Positions 1 to 7,800 of a stretch of 64,000 nucleotides of DNA are shown here, in pieces. Numbering within the stretch: position 1 is the stretch's first letter; every line of letters begins with the position of its first letter. Position numbers and translations under genes: made by a program. This DNA comes from Thalassococcus halodurans (GTDB lineage: Bacteria > Pseudomonadota > Alphaproteobacteria > Rhodobacterales > Rhodobacteraceae). The stretch lies in the NCBI RefSeq assembly GCF_900108225.1, contig NZ_FNUZ01000005.1, forward strand, positions 1 through 64,000. Direction: 5' to 3'. Under the pieces are notes generated by a model. The model did no database searches and had not been told where the DNA came from. It saw nothing but the letters and a program-made list of their open reading frames with translations.

Positions 1-477
1 GTGATCGCGGCCAAGGCGGTTGCGTTTGGCGAAGCGCTGCGCCCGTCGTTCAAAACCTACCAGCAGCAGGTCATCAAGAACGCGCAGGCGCTGTCTGACC
101 AGCTGATCAAGGGCGGTCTGGACACGGTCACACACGGCACCGACACCCACGTCGTGCTGGTAGACCTGCGCCCCAAAGGCGTCAAAGGCAACGCGACCGA
201 AAAGGCTCTGGGCCGCGCGCATATCACCTGCAACAAGAACGGCGTTCCGTTTGATCCGGAAAAACCGATGGTCACCAGCGGCATCCGCCTTGGTTCGCCC
301 GCCGGCACCACCCGCGGCTTCGGCGAGGCCGAGTTCCGCCAGATCGCGGACTGGATCATCGAAGTGGTCGATGGCCTGCGCGAGAACGGCGAAGACGGCA
401 ACGGCGAGGTCGAAGCCAAAGTCAAAGCCGAAGTCGCCCAACTCTGCGCCAAATTCCCGATCTACCCAAACCTCTGA
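1..477 (+). CDS. glyA: Serine hydroxymethyltransferase, C-terminal part (5' end outside window)
   Basis: The window opens inside this gene; 158 C-terminal residues are visible, so the first codon here is not a true start. The enzyme is a PLP-dependent cytosolic protein that converts serine and tetrahydrofolate to glycine and methylene-tetrahydrofolate. Recognisable C-terminal signatures are the [14 protein letters not shown] stretch (about residues 44-57), the [17 protein letters not shown] segment near residue 90, and the terminal helix ending in [11 protein letters not shown] good Rho-independent terminator follows directly, so this gene ends its transcript. The catalytic lysine and cofactor site lie outside the window and cannot be checked. 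Confidence 0.96.
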   Translation: MIAAKAVAFGEALRPSFKTYQQQVIKNAQALSDQLIKGGLDTVTHGTDTHVVLVDLRPKGVKGNATEKALGRAHITCNKNGVPFDPEKPMVTSGIRLGSPAGTTRGFGEAEFRQIADWIIEVVDGLRENGEDGNGEVEAKVKAEVAQLCAKFPIYPNL

Positions 478-500
478 TCGGGTCACAAAAACACAAACAA

Positions 501-528
501 AAAGCCCCCAAACACAGGGGGCTTTTTT
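501..528 (+). terminator. Rho-independent terminator of glyA
   Basis: GCCCCC at 504-509 pairs with GGGGGC at 517-522 around a seven-base loop. The stem is preceded by A residues and followed by six T residues. It sits 24 bases after the glyA stop codon. Confidence 0.9.
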
Positions 529-584
529 AGATTTTAAACACTTCACAGCGCTATCAGTCCTGCTCTAATCTAGGCAGCGGATGT

Positions 585-1913
585 TCAAATCTCGGCAGGC
601 AACGCGTTTTCACCTTGTGTTTGCAATTGCTCCAAAGTCTGGCGGCGTCGCGCCAAAGTCTCATGCCATTCCTGCGCCTCACGATCTGTAAAGAAATTCG
701 CATCAGGAGCCAGCTTCCGAACCGCATCTTCGACTTCTGCGAGTTCGACCCGAAAAAACTCTTTTCGCATATTGGACATATTAATTCTTCGATCCGCAAA
801 TTCCTTGTGAAGCGCATTCTCCAAGGCTGGCGCTTCGTCCGAGTAAATCATTGCGTGGGTGTCGAAACCGAAAGGCACACTTGCATCGCCAAGCTCTTTC
901 ACCCTGTCGTCGGGCTCAAGACGGCGAGTAAGACCAATTTTGACGACGTCCTCTCCAAATGAACCAATATTTGAGATGACATAGACGTACCCTGATCTTG
1001 TCATCTCAGCCATTGCGCGCGCGCGCTCACCCATCGCATGCGCTTCAGCAAGTTGGGCTTCCAATTCTGCAATTCTGCCCTGATCTGCCCCAACCTCGCT
1101 TCGAGCTTTGTCTAGAAGCTTCTGATATTCACGCTCTTTTCTGTCAGCAGCTTCTGCGTCAGCCAAAAGTTTCTTTTCTTCTCGTTCAGCTCGGGCAAGT
1201 TCGGCCCTTTCTTCCTTTTCAATCTTCAGCTGCTCGCGATACTCATGCGTAAGAAATAATTCTTCGAGTTTCAGAGCAACGTATTCGTCGTTGATGCGGA
1301 GGTTCATCGAGGAATTGGCGCTATCAATTTGCTTCGCCGCGTTCAAAATTCGCTTTTCCATCGCTGCGGCATTGTTCCAACGGATGTTTGCAATAGCAGC
1401 CTCACATTCATTATTGAACGCACGCATCGTCAGTCGGGTCTGACGATTGATCATCGTTTTGCCCTTCGATCTACTTCCCTCGACAGTCCATTGGGTTGGG
1501 CAAAGAGTTGCTTCTTTTGAAGACACCATTGCTTTTTGGCGTTCTCTGACTTCCTTTATCTTTTCTTTGAAAGCCTCGCTGTCGCCAAAATCGAAGTGAG
1601 GCTCATAAACACCAAGTTCGGCGAACGATAAACGTTCATCATAGACAGCAACTTGTGTTTGCAATGTTTCAAGCAGCTTACGCTTTTCCGCGTATGCCGC
1701 TCGTACAGCTTCTGTTTTTGCCTTGGTTTCTTTGATTTCTTCTGCAAGTCGGGAACGCTCATCTTCGAGTGAAGTAATCGGAGCAAACCTTTCTTTGAGA
1801 GAAGAGGCTTCCGCATCCGATTTCTTGCGAGCATCCCTGTTTAAAAGCCACAACACCAAGAAAGGTATCGGAAGTAAAAACCAGAGCAGAATTAAAAACG
1901 CAAAAATATCCAT
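585..1913 (-). CDS. Membrane-anchored coiled-coil protein with DUF4041 and T5orf172/GIY-YIG-like domains
   Basis: 442 residues. Residues 2-25 form one hydrophobic N-terminal segment, likely a membrane anchor. Residues about 30-95 and 225-305 are charged, heptad-like coiled coil. The middle (about 95-225) resembles DUF4041. The C-terminal part carries a T5orf172 (MUG113) GIY-YIG-like core: GYVYVISN at 308-315, VVKIGLTRR at 323-331, Glu365 in the ALENALHKEF helix, and KEFFRVE at 384-390. Families with this layout are phage- or island-associated, and their biochemical role is poorly known. The gene stands alone between housekeeping genes and has more A+T than its neighbours, which suggests horizontal gain. 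A nuclease or defence role is inference only. Confidence 0.75.
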   Translation of the reverse strand: MDIFAFLILLWFLLPIPFLVLWLLNRDARKKSDAEASSLKERFAPITSLEDERSRLAEEIKETKAKTEAVRAAYAEKRKLLETLQTQVAVYDERLSFAELGVYEPHFDFGDSEAFKEKIKEVRERQKAMVSSKEATLCPTQWTVEGSRSKGKTMINRQTRLTMRAFNNECEAAIANIRWNNAAAMEKRILNAAKQIDSANSSMNLRINDEYVALKLEELFLTHEYREQLKIEKEERAELARAEREEKKLLADAEAADRKEREYQKLLDKARSEVGADQGRIAELEAQLAEAHAMGERARAMAEMTRSGYVYVISNIGSFGEDVVKIGLTRRLEPDDRVKELGDASVPFGFDTHAMIYSDEAPALENALHKEFADRRINMSNMRKEFFRVELAEVEDAVRKLAPDANFFTDREAQEWHETLARRRQTLEQLQTQGENALPAEI

Positions 1914-2093
1914 TTCATATCTCTAATTGATTTGATTACAGAAAATTCTCCCCTGAGTCGTAATTCCAGTCAACCTACGCATTGAGACCGACTTGATTGG
2001 AATTTCAAACTGTAGGCTAAGTGATTTTCTTTTCAGCCGACGGAAACCGACGCCTTGCACGTATGACCCAGAAATAAAGTTTACGAGGGACCC

Positions 2094-2207
2094 ATGCGTA
2101 CACCGTTCAAATCCAGCCTTCCGTTGACCGCATTCGTCATCGCGCTTGGCCTTTTGGTTCAAATGCAACAGGCCGCCGCAGCTGGTCAGTGCTTGTCATT
2201 TTTCTGA
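2094..2207 (+). pseudogene. Cut-off signal-peptide ORF (37 aa)
   Basis: ATG at 2094 follows an AGGGA-like ribosome site (2086-2090). The 37-codon frame encodes a textbook Sec signal peptide: basic start (MRTPFKSS), hydrophobic core (LTAFVIALGLLVQ), then QQAAAAGQ as a likely cleavage region. It stops after five more residues. The last 12 bases overlap the 3' end of the opposite-strand MocR gene. An exported protein with no mature part is unlikely to be functional, so this is best read as the 5' remnant of a lost secreted-protein gene. A very short exported peptide cannot be excluded. Confidence 0.45.
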
Positions 2208-3638
2208 TGCACTCAACGCTTGGGCCAAGGTCTTAACTGCGCCAACCAATGCGCCCTCCTCAAAAGCCGCATAGCCCATAACAACGCCTTGCAGGTCCTC
2301 CGGCGCTTCGGGGTAGCGTGACAGCGCGCGCAGCGACAGCCCCGCCTTTTGGCCAATCGCGGCAACATCCACGTCGCGAAGCCCCGCCAACGCAGGCCCA
2401 AGGTCACAGATCAGATGCATCCCCGACGCCACATCCTGCGGGATCAGGTGATTGGGCAAATGATCGGCCAACGCCTTCATCAAAGCCAAACGCCGCTGGC
2501 CATAGATCCGACGCATGCGGCGCAGGTGCGTGGCGAATTCGCCCGCCTCCATAAACCGCGCCAGCGCCGGTTGCGGAAGAACCGAGGCCTGACTGCCCAT
2601 TGGCTGCAACAAGGCCGTGACCTTTGCCACCAAACGATCGGGTACCACCAGATACGCCAGCCTGAGCGCGGGCATCATCAGTTTGGAAAAGCTGCCGACA
2701 TAGATCACCCTGTCGGCAGACAAACTGGCCAGCGCGGGCAAAGGTGGGCCACTGAAGCGGAATTCGCTGTCATAGTCGTCTTCGATCACCAAGGCGTCTT
2801 GCGCCTTGGCCCAATCCAAGAGCGCCAGCCTCCGCGACAGGGGCAGCGTCATGCCCAAGGGATAGTTGCGCGATGGTGTGACGGCGACGGCCTTTGCTGT
2901 AGGCAAAGCGTCGGTTTGCAAGCCCTGCGCATCCACGGGGACAGAGCGACATGCCAATCCCCGACCTCGGAATGCTTGCAACATCGGGCCGTAGCAGGGG
3001 GCCTCGGTCAGCACGGTGTCGCCCTGATCCATCAGACGCGACAGCAGCGAAAACGCCTCCACCGAGCCGGACGTGATCACCACCTGCCCCGCGCTACAAG
3101 ACAGCCCCCGCCACGCATTCAGATGATCCGCAATCGCCGCCCGCAACGGGGGCCAGCCCAAGGGGTCGGGCTGGGCCAGAAGATCGGGATCGGGCCTGCG
3201 CCACACGGCCTCAAGGTGCTTCGCCCACTGCGCATGGGGGAAATGTTCTGTGTCGGGCAAGCCGGGGTGGAACGGCACCAAAGGCTGCGCACCGATGGGC
3301 GGCGTTGCGGACACAGGATCAGGCCGCGACTCTTCCATCGGGGGTAAATCGGCGGCCACAAAGGTGCCCGCGCCTTGGCGTGTGTCCAGATAGCCCTCGG
3401 CCACCAGTTGATCATAGGCGCCCAGCGTCGTGACCCGCGAAATGCCCAGATCCTTGGCCAAGGCGCGACTGGCAGGCAAAGCCGCGCCCGACGGGGCCAC
3501 GCCCCGCCGGATCAGATCGCGCAATGCCTCGGCCAATTGGACATGCATCGGCACCTGTCCGGAGCGGTCCAGCGTCAGGGCTAGAAGGGCCGCCTGCAAA
3601 TTGGCCTTATTGTTTTCCGGCAAATTGGTCATTTTCAT
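2196..3638 (-). CDS. MocR/PdxR-type transcription factor (GntR HTH plus aminotransferase domain)
   Basis: About 480 residues from the chosen start (MKMTNLPEN); the open frame runs to 3686 but the extra residues look non-coding and neither start has a clear ribosome site. The N-terminal winged helix (ALPASRALAKDLGISRVTTLGAYDQL, in two parts) is GntR-like. It is followed by a fold-type I aminotransferase domain with the PLP lysine in GSFSKLMMPALRL and the cofactor motif VIEDDYDSEFR. MocR proteins use PLP or PLP-amino-acid adducts as effectors. It is divergent from a PPOX-family gene starting only about 60 bases away, so control of that gene through the shared intergenic region is a reasonable inference. 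Confidence 0.85.
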   Translation of the reverse strand: MKMTNLPENNKANLQAALLALTLDRSGQVPMHVQLAEALRDLIRRGVAPSGAALPASRALAKDLGISRVTTLGAYDQLVAEGYLDTRQGAGTFVAADLPPMEESRPDPVSATPPIGAQPLVPFHPGLPDTEHFPHAQWAKHLEAVWRRPDPDLLAQPDPLGWPPLRAAIADHLNAWRGLSCSAGQVVITSGSVEAFSLLSRLMDQGDTVLTEAPCYGPMLQAFRGRGLACRSVPVDAQGLQTDALPTAKAVAVTPSRNYPLGMTLPLSRRLALLDWAKAQDALVIEDDYDSEFRFSGPPLPALASLSADRVIYVGSFSKLMMPALRLAYLVVPDRLVAKVTALLQPMGSQASVLPQPALARFMEAGEFATHLRRMRRIYGQRRLALMKALADHLPNHLIPQDVASGMHLICDLGPALAGLRDVDVAAIGQKAGLSLRALSRYPEAPEDLQGVVMGYAAFEEGALVGAVKTLAQALSASEK

Positions 3639-3695
3639 AAAGCCAATATTGCACGAAACCCCCTTCAGAAAAAGCCACAAGACCAAAGCAAAGCC

Positions 3696-4352
3696 ATGAC
3701 CACAGACCTACAGAAAACCGACCGTTCCCGCCTGCGCCGGTCGCACAATCGCGGGCATTTCGACCGTCACACCGTCAACGCCATTCTCGACGCCCAGCCC
3801 ATGTGCACCGTGGGCTATGTCATCGACGGCAAACCCTATGTGACGCCGACGCTGCAATGGCGTGAAGGGAACACCGTGTATTGGCACGGCTCATCCGCGT
3901 CGCGCGCGCTGAAAAATTCGCGCGATGCCGAGGTCTGTCTGAGCGTTGCGATCCTTGATGGTTTTGTCATGGCCCGCTCTGGCATGCACCATTCTCTGAA
4001 CACCCGCTCGGTCACGCTGTTCGGCACGGCCCGTCAGGTGTCGCACGAAGAGAAGGAAGAGAAGCTGTGCAACTTCATCAACCACCTGTTTCCGGGGCGG
4101 TCGGAAATCCTGCGCCCGAATTCTGAGCAGGAACGCAAAGCGACGATGATCCTTGCGCTGGATATCGAGGAAGGCAGCGCAAAAATTCGCACAGGCCCGC
4201 CTGCCGATGATGAGGAAGACTACGATCTGCCGATCTGGGCGGGCGTGATCCCTGTGACCACCACCATCGGTGCACCGATTGATGACCCACGCAATCTGGA
4301 CGGCCTGACCGCGCCGGATCATGTGACAGGGTTCAAATACGGTAAGAACTGA
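3696..4352 (+). CDS. Pyridoxamine 5'-phosphate oxidase-like (PPOX) flavin-binding protein
   Basis: 218 residues with the split-barrel FMN-binding pattern of Pyridox_ox_2 proteins: an N-terminal LRRSHNRGHFDR stretch, a MCTVGYVIDGKPYVTPTLQW strand pair near residues 36-55, and YWHGSSASR, a flavin-contact segment, near residue 62. Family members bind FMN, F420 or haem, and their substrates are mostly unknown. True PNPx oxidase activity should not be assumed. It is divergent from a PLP-sensing MocR regulator, which fits a link to vitamin B6 or amine metabolism but does not prove one. Confidence 0.8.
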   Translation: MTTDLQKTDRSRLRRSHNRGHFDRHTVNAILDAQPMCTVGYVIDGKPYVTPTLQWREGNTVYWHGSSASRALKNSRDAEVCLSVAILDGFVMARSGMHHSLNTRSVTLFGTARQVSHEEKEEKLCNFINHLFPGRSEILRPNSEQERKATMILALDIEEGSAKIRTGPPADDEEDYDLPIWAGVIPVTTTIGAPIDDPRNLDGLTAPDHVTGFKYGKN

Positions 4353-4395
4353 GATGCTTGATAGCGCGCGGGTCGTTGGCTCCGCGCGACACCGC

Positions 4396-5298
4396 CTAGA
4401 TTCCGAACCGCGGCTGCGACAGGGCCTCGGCCAGAAAATCGAACACGATCCGGATGCGTTTGGCGCTGTGAAGTTCGCTGTGCGTGACCAGCCAGTAGGG
4501 CACGATAATCGGCTTCAGTTCGGGCAGGATGTTTTCCATCTCGGGCGACTGGTCGGCCAAATCGGAAATCATCGGCACAACGCCCTGCCCCCGTTTGGCC
4601 AGTTCCCAGCACACCAATCCGCTGTCTGACTGCAGGCTGACCTTGGGCACACCCGCAGGGATGCCCATACGTTCCAGAAACGGAGCAAGCTGTTCAGCGG
4701 TGCCCATGGCGACGAAATCAAGGTTCAGAACGTCCTCGGGCGTCTCGGGACGCCCGACGCGTTCGAGGTAGTCAATCGAGGCATAAAGGCAGGCCTCGGA
4801 ATCGCGCAGTTTGCGGGCGATCAGTTCGGGCTGCTCGGGACGCACATGGCGGACAGCGATATCGGCCTCGCGCCTTTGTAGGTCACTGATGTCGTTGGAT
4901 GAAATCACCTCGATCTCGATCTGGGGGGCGATCATGCGCAGGCGTGTCACCAGTTCCGGCATCACGACGGCAGCCATCATATCGGTAACCGACACGCTGA
5001 CCTTACCGCCCACAGACTGTACTTGACCGGCGGCCGTGATCGACGTGCGGAAGGCCGCGTCGCCCATCGCGCGGATGTGGGTCAACAGCATCTTGCCCGC
5101 CGCCGTCAGCGCGAGGCCACGGCCCAGACGTTCGAACAGAATGATGTCCAGTTCTTCCTCAAGCGCCGCCACCTGACGGCCGATTGTGGGCTGGGCCACA
5201 TCCAGTTCACGCGCGGCTGCGGAAAACGAACCGGTTTCCGCCGTGACCAGAAAGGCCCGGGCGCAGTTCCAATCAAATCGAATAGCAGACCAGTTCAT
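4396..5298 (-). CDS. LysR-family transcriptional regulator
   Basis: About 300 residues when started at MNWSAIRFDWN; four extra in-frame residues exist upstream. The N-terminal helix-turn-helix is clear (FSAAARELDVAQPTIGRQVA, about residues 28-47), followed by the linker helix and a two-lobed effector domain (SVSVTDMMAAVVMPELVTRL, DIAVRHVRPEQPELIARKL). The FDWNCARAFLVTAETGSFS opening is typical of a Rhodobacterales LysR subgroup. It is divergent from the methyltransferase at 5427 across about 130 bases, the usual arrangement for a LysR regulator and its target. The effector is unknown. Confidence 0.9.
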   Translation of the reverse strand: MNWSAIRFDWNCARAFLVTAETGSFSAAARELDVAQPTIGRQVAALEEELDIILFERLGRGLALTAAGKMLLTHIRAMGDAAFRTSITAAGQVQSVGGKVSVSVTDMMAAVVMPELVTRLRMIAPQIEIEVISSNDISDLQRREADIAVRHVRPEQPELIARKLRDSEACLYASIDYLERVGRPETPEDVLNLDFVAMGTAEQLAPFLERMGIPAGVPKVSLQSDSGLVCWELAKRGQGVVPMISDLADQSPEMENILPELKPIIVPYWLVTHSELHSAKRIRIVFDFLAEALSQPRFGI

Positions 5299-5426
5299 GC
5301 AGATACGCATAGCACATAGTCAAATCTCGGCAATATGCATGGGACGCGCAAAAGATTAGATGACAGCTATCCTTTCAGACACCTTACTGACTTTGGCAAA
5401 GATATTCAGATTGCAGGACCGCCCCG

Positions 5427-6035
5427 ATGATTGACCCGAAAAAATTCTGGACCAAGATTGCCCCCCGCTACGCCAAACATCCGGTCAAGGATATGGCGTC
5501 ATATGAACACACGCTGGAACGGACGCTGTCCTATCTGTCGCCCGACCATTCGGTGCTGGAACTGGGCTGCGGCACCGGCACCACGGCGCTGCGACTGGCC
5601 GCATCAGGCGCGCAGATCACCGCCACCGATCTGGCCCCCGGCATGATCGAGATCGCCCGTGAAAAAGGGGCAGACACGCCCAACGTGCAGTTCGCGGTCA
5701 ACGGCATTCTGGATGCGCCCGAGGGCCCGTTTGACGTCATCATGGCCTATAATCTGCTGCATCTGGTCGAAGATGTTCCCGGCGCGCTGCAAGCGATCAA
5801 ATCACGGCTGAAACCCGGTGGACTGGTCATCACCAAATCCGCCTGTGTCAAAGGCGCGATGCCATTTATCGGGCTGTTCCTGCCGGTGCTTCAATGGATC
5901 GGCAAAGCGCCCTACGTGAACTTCATGACGGTCGAGGAACTGGACGCGATGTTTGCGGATGCGGGCTTTGATACCGTTGAAACTGGCGTTTTCCCGAAAA
6001 AACCGCCCGCGCGGTTTATCGTGGCGCGGGCCTAG
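5427..6035 (+). CDS. Class I SAM-dependent methyltransferase
   Basis: 202 residues. The SAM-binding motif I is LELGCGTGTTALRLA (about residues 46-60), with the acidic motif II strand (ITATDLAPGMIEIA) and motif III/IV DVIMAYNLLHLVED. The closing GLVITKSACV segment fits a small-molecule methyltransferase of the UbiE/Methyltransf_11 type. The substrate cannot be told from sequence. It is divergent from the LysR regulator, which may control it, and its last four bases overlap the opposite-strand membrane-protein gene. Confidence 0.85.
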   Translation: MIDPKKFWTKIAPRYAKHPVKDMASYEHTLERTLSYLSPDHSVLELGCGTGTTALRLAASGAQITATDLAPGMIEIAREKGADTPNVQFAVNGILDAPEGPFDVIMAYNLLHLVEDVPGALQAIKSRLKPGGLVITKSACVKGAMPFIGLFLPVLQWIGKAPYVNFMTVEELDAMFADAGFDTVETGVFPKKPPARFIVARA

Positions 6036-6406
6036 ATCAGGCCCCGCCAACGCATCACGGCAACGGCGACGGCAAACAGGATCACAAACTGCACGATCAG
6101 CCCCGCCGCAATACCCAGAGCTGTCTTGATCCGGCGTTCTTTGACGTCGATGGCGCTCAGGTGTCGTTCGCTGCGTTCAACCGCGCGGGCGATCACTGCG
6201 GGTTCAACGGTGCTGGCTAGTTGCGGGTGGCCCGCGATGTGTCCGCACTGCGACAGAAACTCAAGATCACGGCGCACCCATTTGGGCAGGCGCCGCCCTG
6301 CCTTGGCCGCACGACGCGCCAGATTGCCACGGCGCGCACCTAGCTTGTCTGCCAGAAGCGTTTCAAGCCGTTCGATATCGGCAGTCAGTGTGGTCGTGTT
6401 GATCAT
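6032..6406 (-). CDS. Small single-span membrane protein, function unknown
   Basis: 124 residues. The N-terminal two thirds is charged and Arg-rich (KLGARRGNLARRAAKAGRRLPKW as two runs). It is followed by a hydrophobic helix at about residues 95-118 (ALGIAAGLIVQFVILFAVAV) and a short cytoplasmic-type tail. I do not recognise a named domain. The coding frame is supported by its composition and by tight packing between neighbours: it overlaps the methyltransferase 3' end by four bases. Inner membrane location is inferred. Confidence 0.65.
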   Translation of the reverse strand: MINTTTLTADIERLETLLADKLGARRGNLARRAAKAGRRLPKWVRRDLEFLSQCGHIAGHPQLASTVEPAVIARAVERSERHLSAIDVKERRIKTALGIAAGLIVQFVILFAVAVAVMRWRGLI

Positions 6407-6481
6407 GAGTTATCGCTAACCGATTTTCGCAGCGCAGAAAAGGCGCTGGTCACTGGTAAAGTGCCGCGCTATCCCTTCGAC

Positions 6482-7252
6482 ATGTTGAACACCGTTGTGC
6501 ATGGCACCCCGACCGACAAGCCCCCGCTTTTGATCGTGCATGGTCTTTATGGATCGGCGCGCAACTGGGGTGTGATCGCGAAACGTCTGTCTGACGAACG
6601 GCAGGTGGTTGCCGTCGATCAGCGCAACCATGGCAACAGTTTCCGCGCCGACCAGCACGGCTATCACGACATGGCGGGTGATCTGGCCGAAGTCATCGAC
6701 GCCCACGGCGGTCAGATGGATGTCATGGGCCATTCCATGGGCGGCAAAGCGGCGATGGTTCTGGCGCTGACCCATCCGGAAAAGGTGGGGCGGCTTGTGG
6801 TGGCCGACATTGCGCCCGTGGCCTACAGCCACGATCAGACGCAATATATCAACGCGATGAAGTCTATTGATCTGGATAAGGTCGCGCGCCGATCCGATGC
6901 GGTGGAACAACTGGCGAAACTGGTGCCGGAAAAGACGCTACAAAGCTTTTTCACCCAAAGCCTGGATGTCGCCAACAAACGCTGGCTGCTGAATCTGGAT
7001 GTGCTGGGGGCCGAAATGCCGAATATCATCGGCTGGCCCGGCACCACGGGCGAATTCCCCCACCCGACCCTGTTCCTGACCGGCAGCGAAAGCGACTATG
7101 TCCTGCCCGAACACCGCGCCCATATCCGCGAACTGTTCCCACGCGCCCGCTTTGCCAAATTTCCGGGCACAGGACATTGGCTTCACGCGGAAAAACCGCG
7201 TGAATTCGAAGCCTCGGTCAGAACGTTTCTGAATTACGATTTCGGCGATTAA
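6482..7252 (+). CDS. Alpha/beta-fold hydrolase (YbfF-like esterase)
   Basis: About 256 residues from ATG 6482; an in-frame GTG at 6461 would add seven residues. Visible hallmarks are the oxyanion-region LLIVHGLYGSARNW, the DQRNHGNS strand, the nucleophile elbow GHSMGG (catalytic Ser, about residue 92), the acid-bearing LTGSESDYV, and the catalytic His in GTGHWLHAEKP. This pattern is closest to the short-chain esterase YbfF group. The natural substrate is unknown. It converges with a lipoprotein gene and overlaps its stop by four bases. Confidence 0.88.
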   Translation: MLNTVVHGTPTDKPPLLIVHGLYGSARNWGVIAKRLSDERQVVAVDQRNHGNSFRADQHGYHDMAGDLAEVIDAHGGQMDVMGHSMGGKAAMVLALTHPEKVGRLVVADIAPVAYSHDQTQYINAMKSIDLDKVARRSDAVEQLAKLVPEKTLQSFFTQSLDVANKRWLLNLDVLGAEMPNIIGWPGTTGEFPHPTLFLTGSESDYVLPEHRAHIRELFPRARFAKFPGTGHWLHAEKPREFEASVRTFLNYDFGD

Positions 7253-7593
7253 ACGCCGCGGCAGACCTGTTCGGCGCGTCCGTAGAATTCTTTGTAACGA
7301 TCCCAGAACCGGTCATGGTTCGGACGCTTAGACATCTTGATGTCCTGCGCGCGCTGCGGATCTTTGAAGAAGCTGACCGCGATCGATTGATCCGACGACG
7401 ACAACGTCCGGTCCGCTGTGGCCTGCACACATCCGCACAACGACCGGCTGCGCGCCTTACGGTCTGACGACATACAAGCCGAATAGATCGGGCCGGTTGC
7501 GAAACGGGTCACTTGGGGGGAACCATAGCTACGGGTGCTGCCGCCACAGCCCGCCACGATGGCACAAATGCACAGTGCTGCCAAAACTCTCAT
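7249..7593 (-). CDS. Conserved alphaproteobacterial lipoprotein, function unknown
   Basis: 114 residues from MRVLAALCICAIVAGCGG; the lipobox AIVAGC gives acylation at Cys near residue 16. The longer open frame to 7677 adds basic residues before the signal peptide, and a GAGCAG stretch sits just upstream of the chosen start. The mature part has paired cysteines (IYSACMSSDRKARSRSLCGCVQ, in two halves, and a final Cys near the C terminus) and ends with FWDRYKEFYGRAEQVCRG. Similar roseobacter proteins are sometimes labelled arginine transporter, but nothing here looks like a transporter. It would sit in the periplasm, lipid-anchored. Confidence 0.7.
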   Translation of the reverse strand: MRVLAALCICAIVAGCGGSTRSYGSPQVTRFATGPIYSACMSSDRKARSRSLCGCVQATADRTLSSSDQSIAVSFFKDPQRAQDIKMSKRPNHDRFWDRYKEFYGRAEQVCRGV

Positions 7594-7800
7594 ATTTCTG
7601 CTCATATATCGCGCCGGTCTGCGCCGGCTGTTTGATTGCAAACATAATGCGCGAAAACGGCTGACAAGGCAATTCACGTTCTGAAATGGCCCTGTTTTCT
7701 ATGGCCCGACCGCCAGAATCGACGCGAAACCATGCGCCCTTGGCGTGTAGCGCATCATGCCACCTTGACCGGCCCCTGTTTCCGCTTCATATCCGCGTTT

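Noticed and set aside
1923-2168. Minus-strand 81-residue frame upstream of the GIY-YIG gene
   Set aside because: No ribosome site or recognisable domain; overlaps the better-supported signal-peptide ORF on the other strand.
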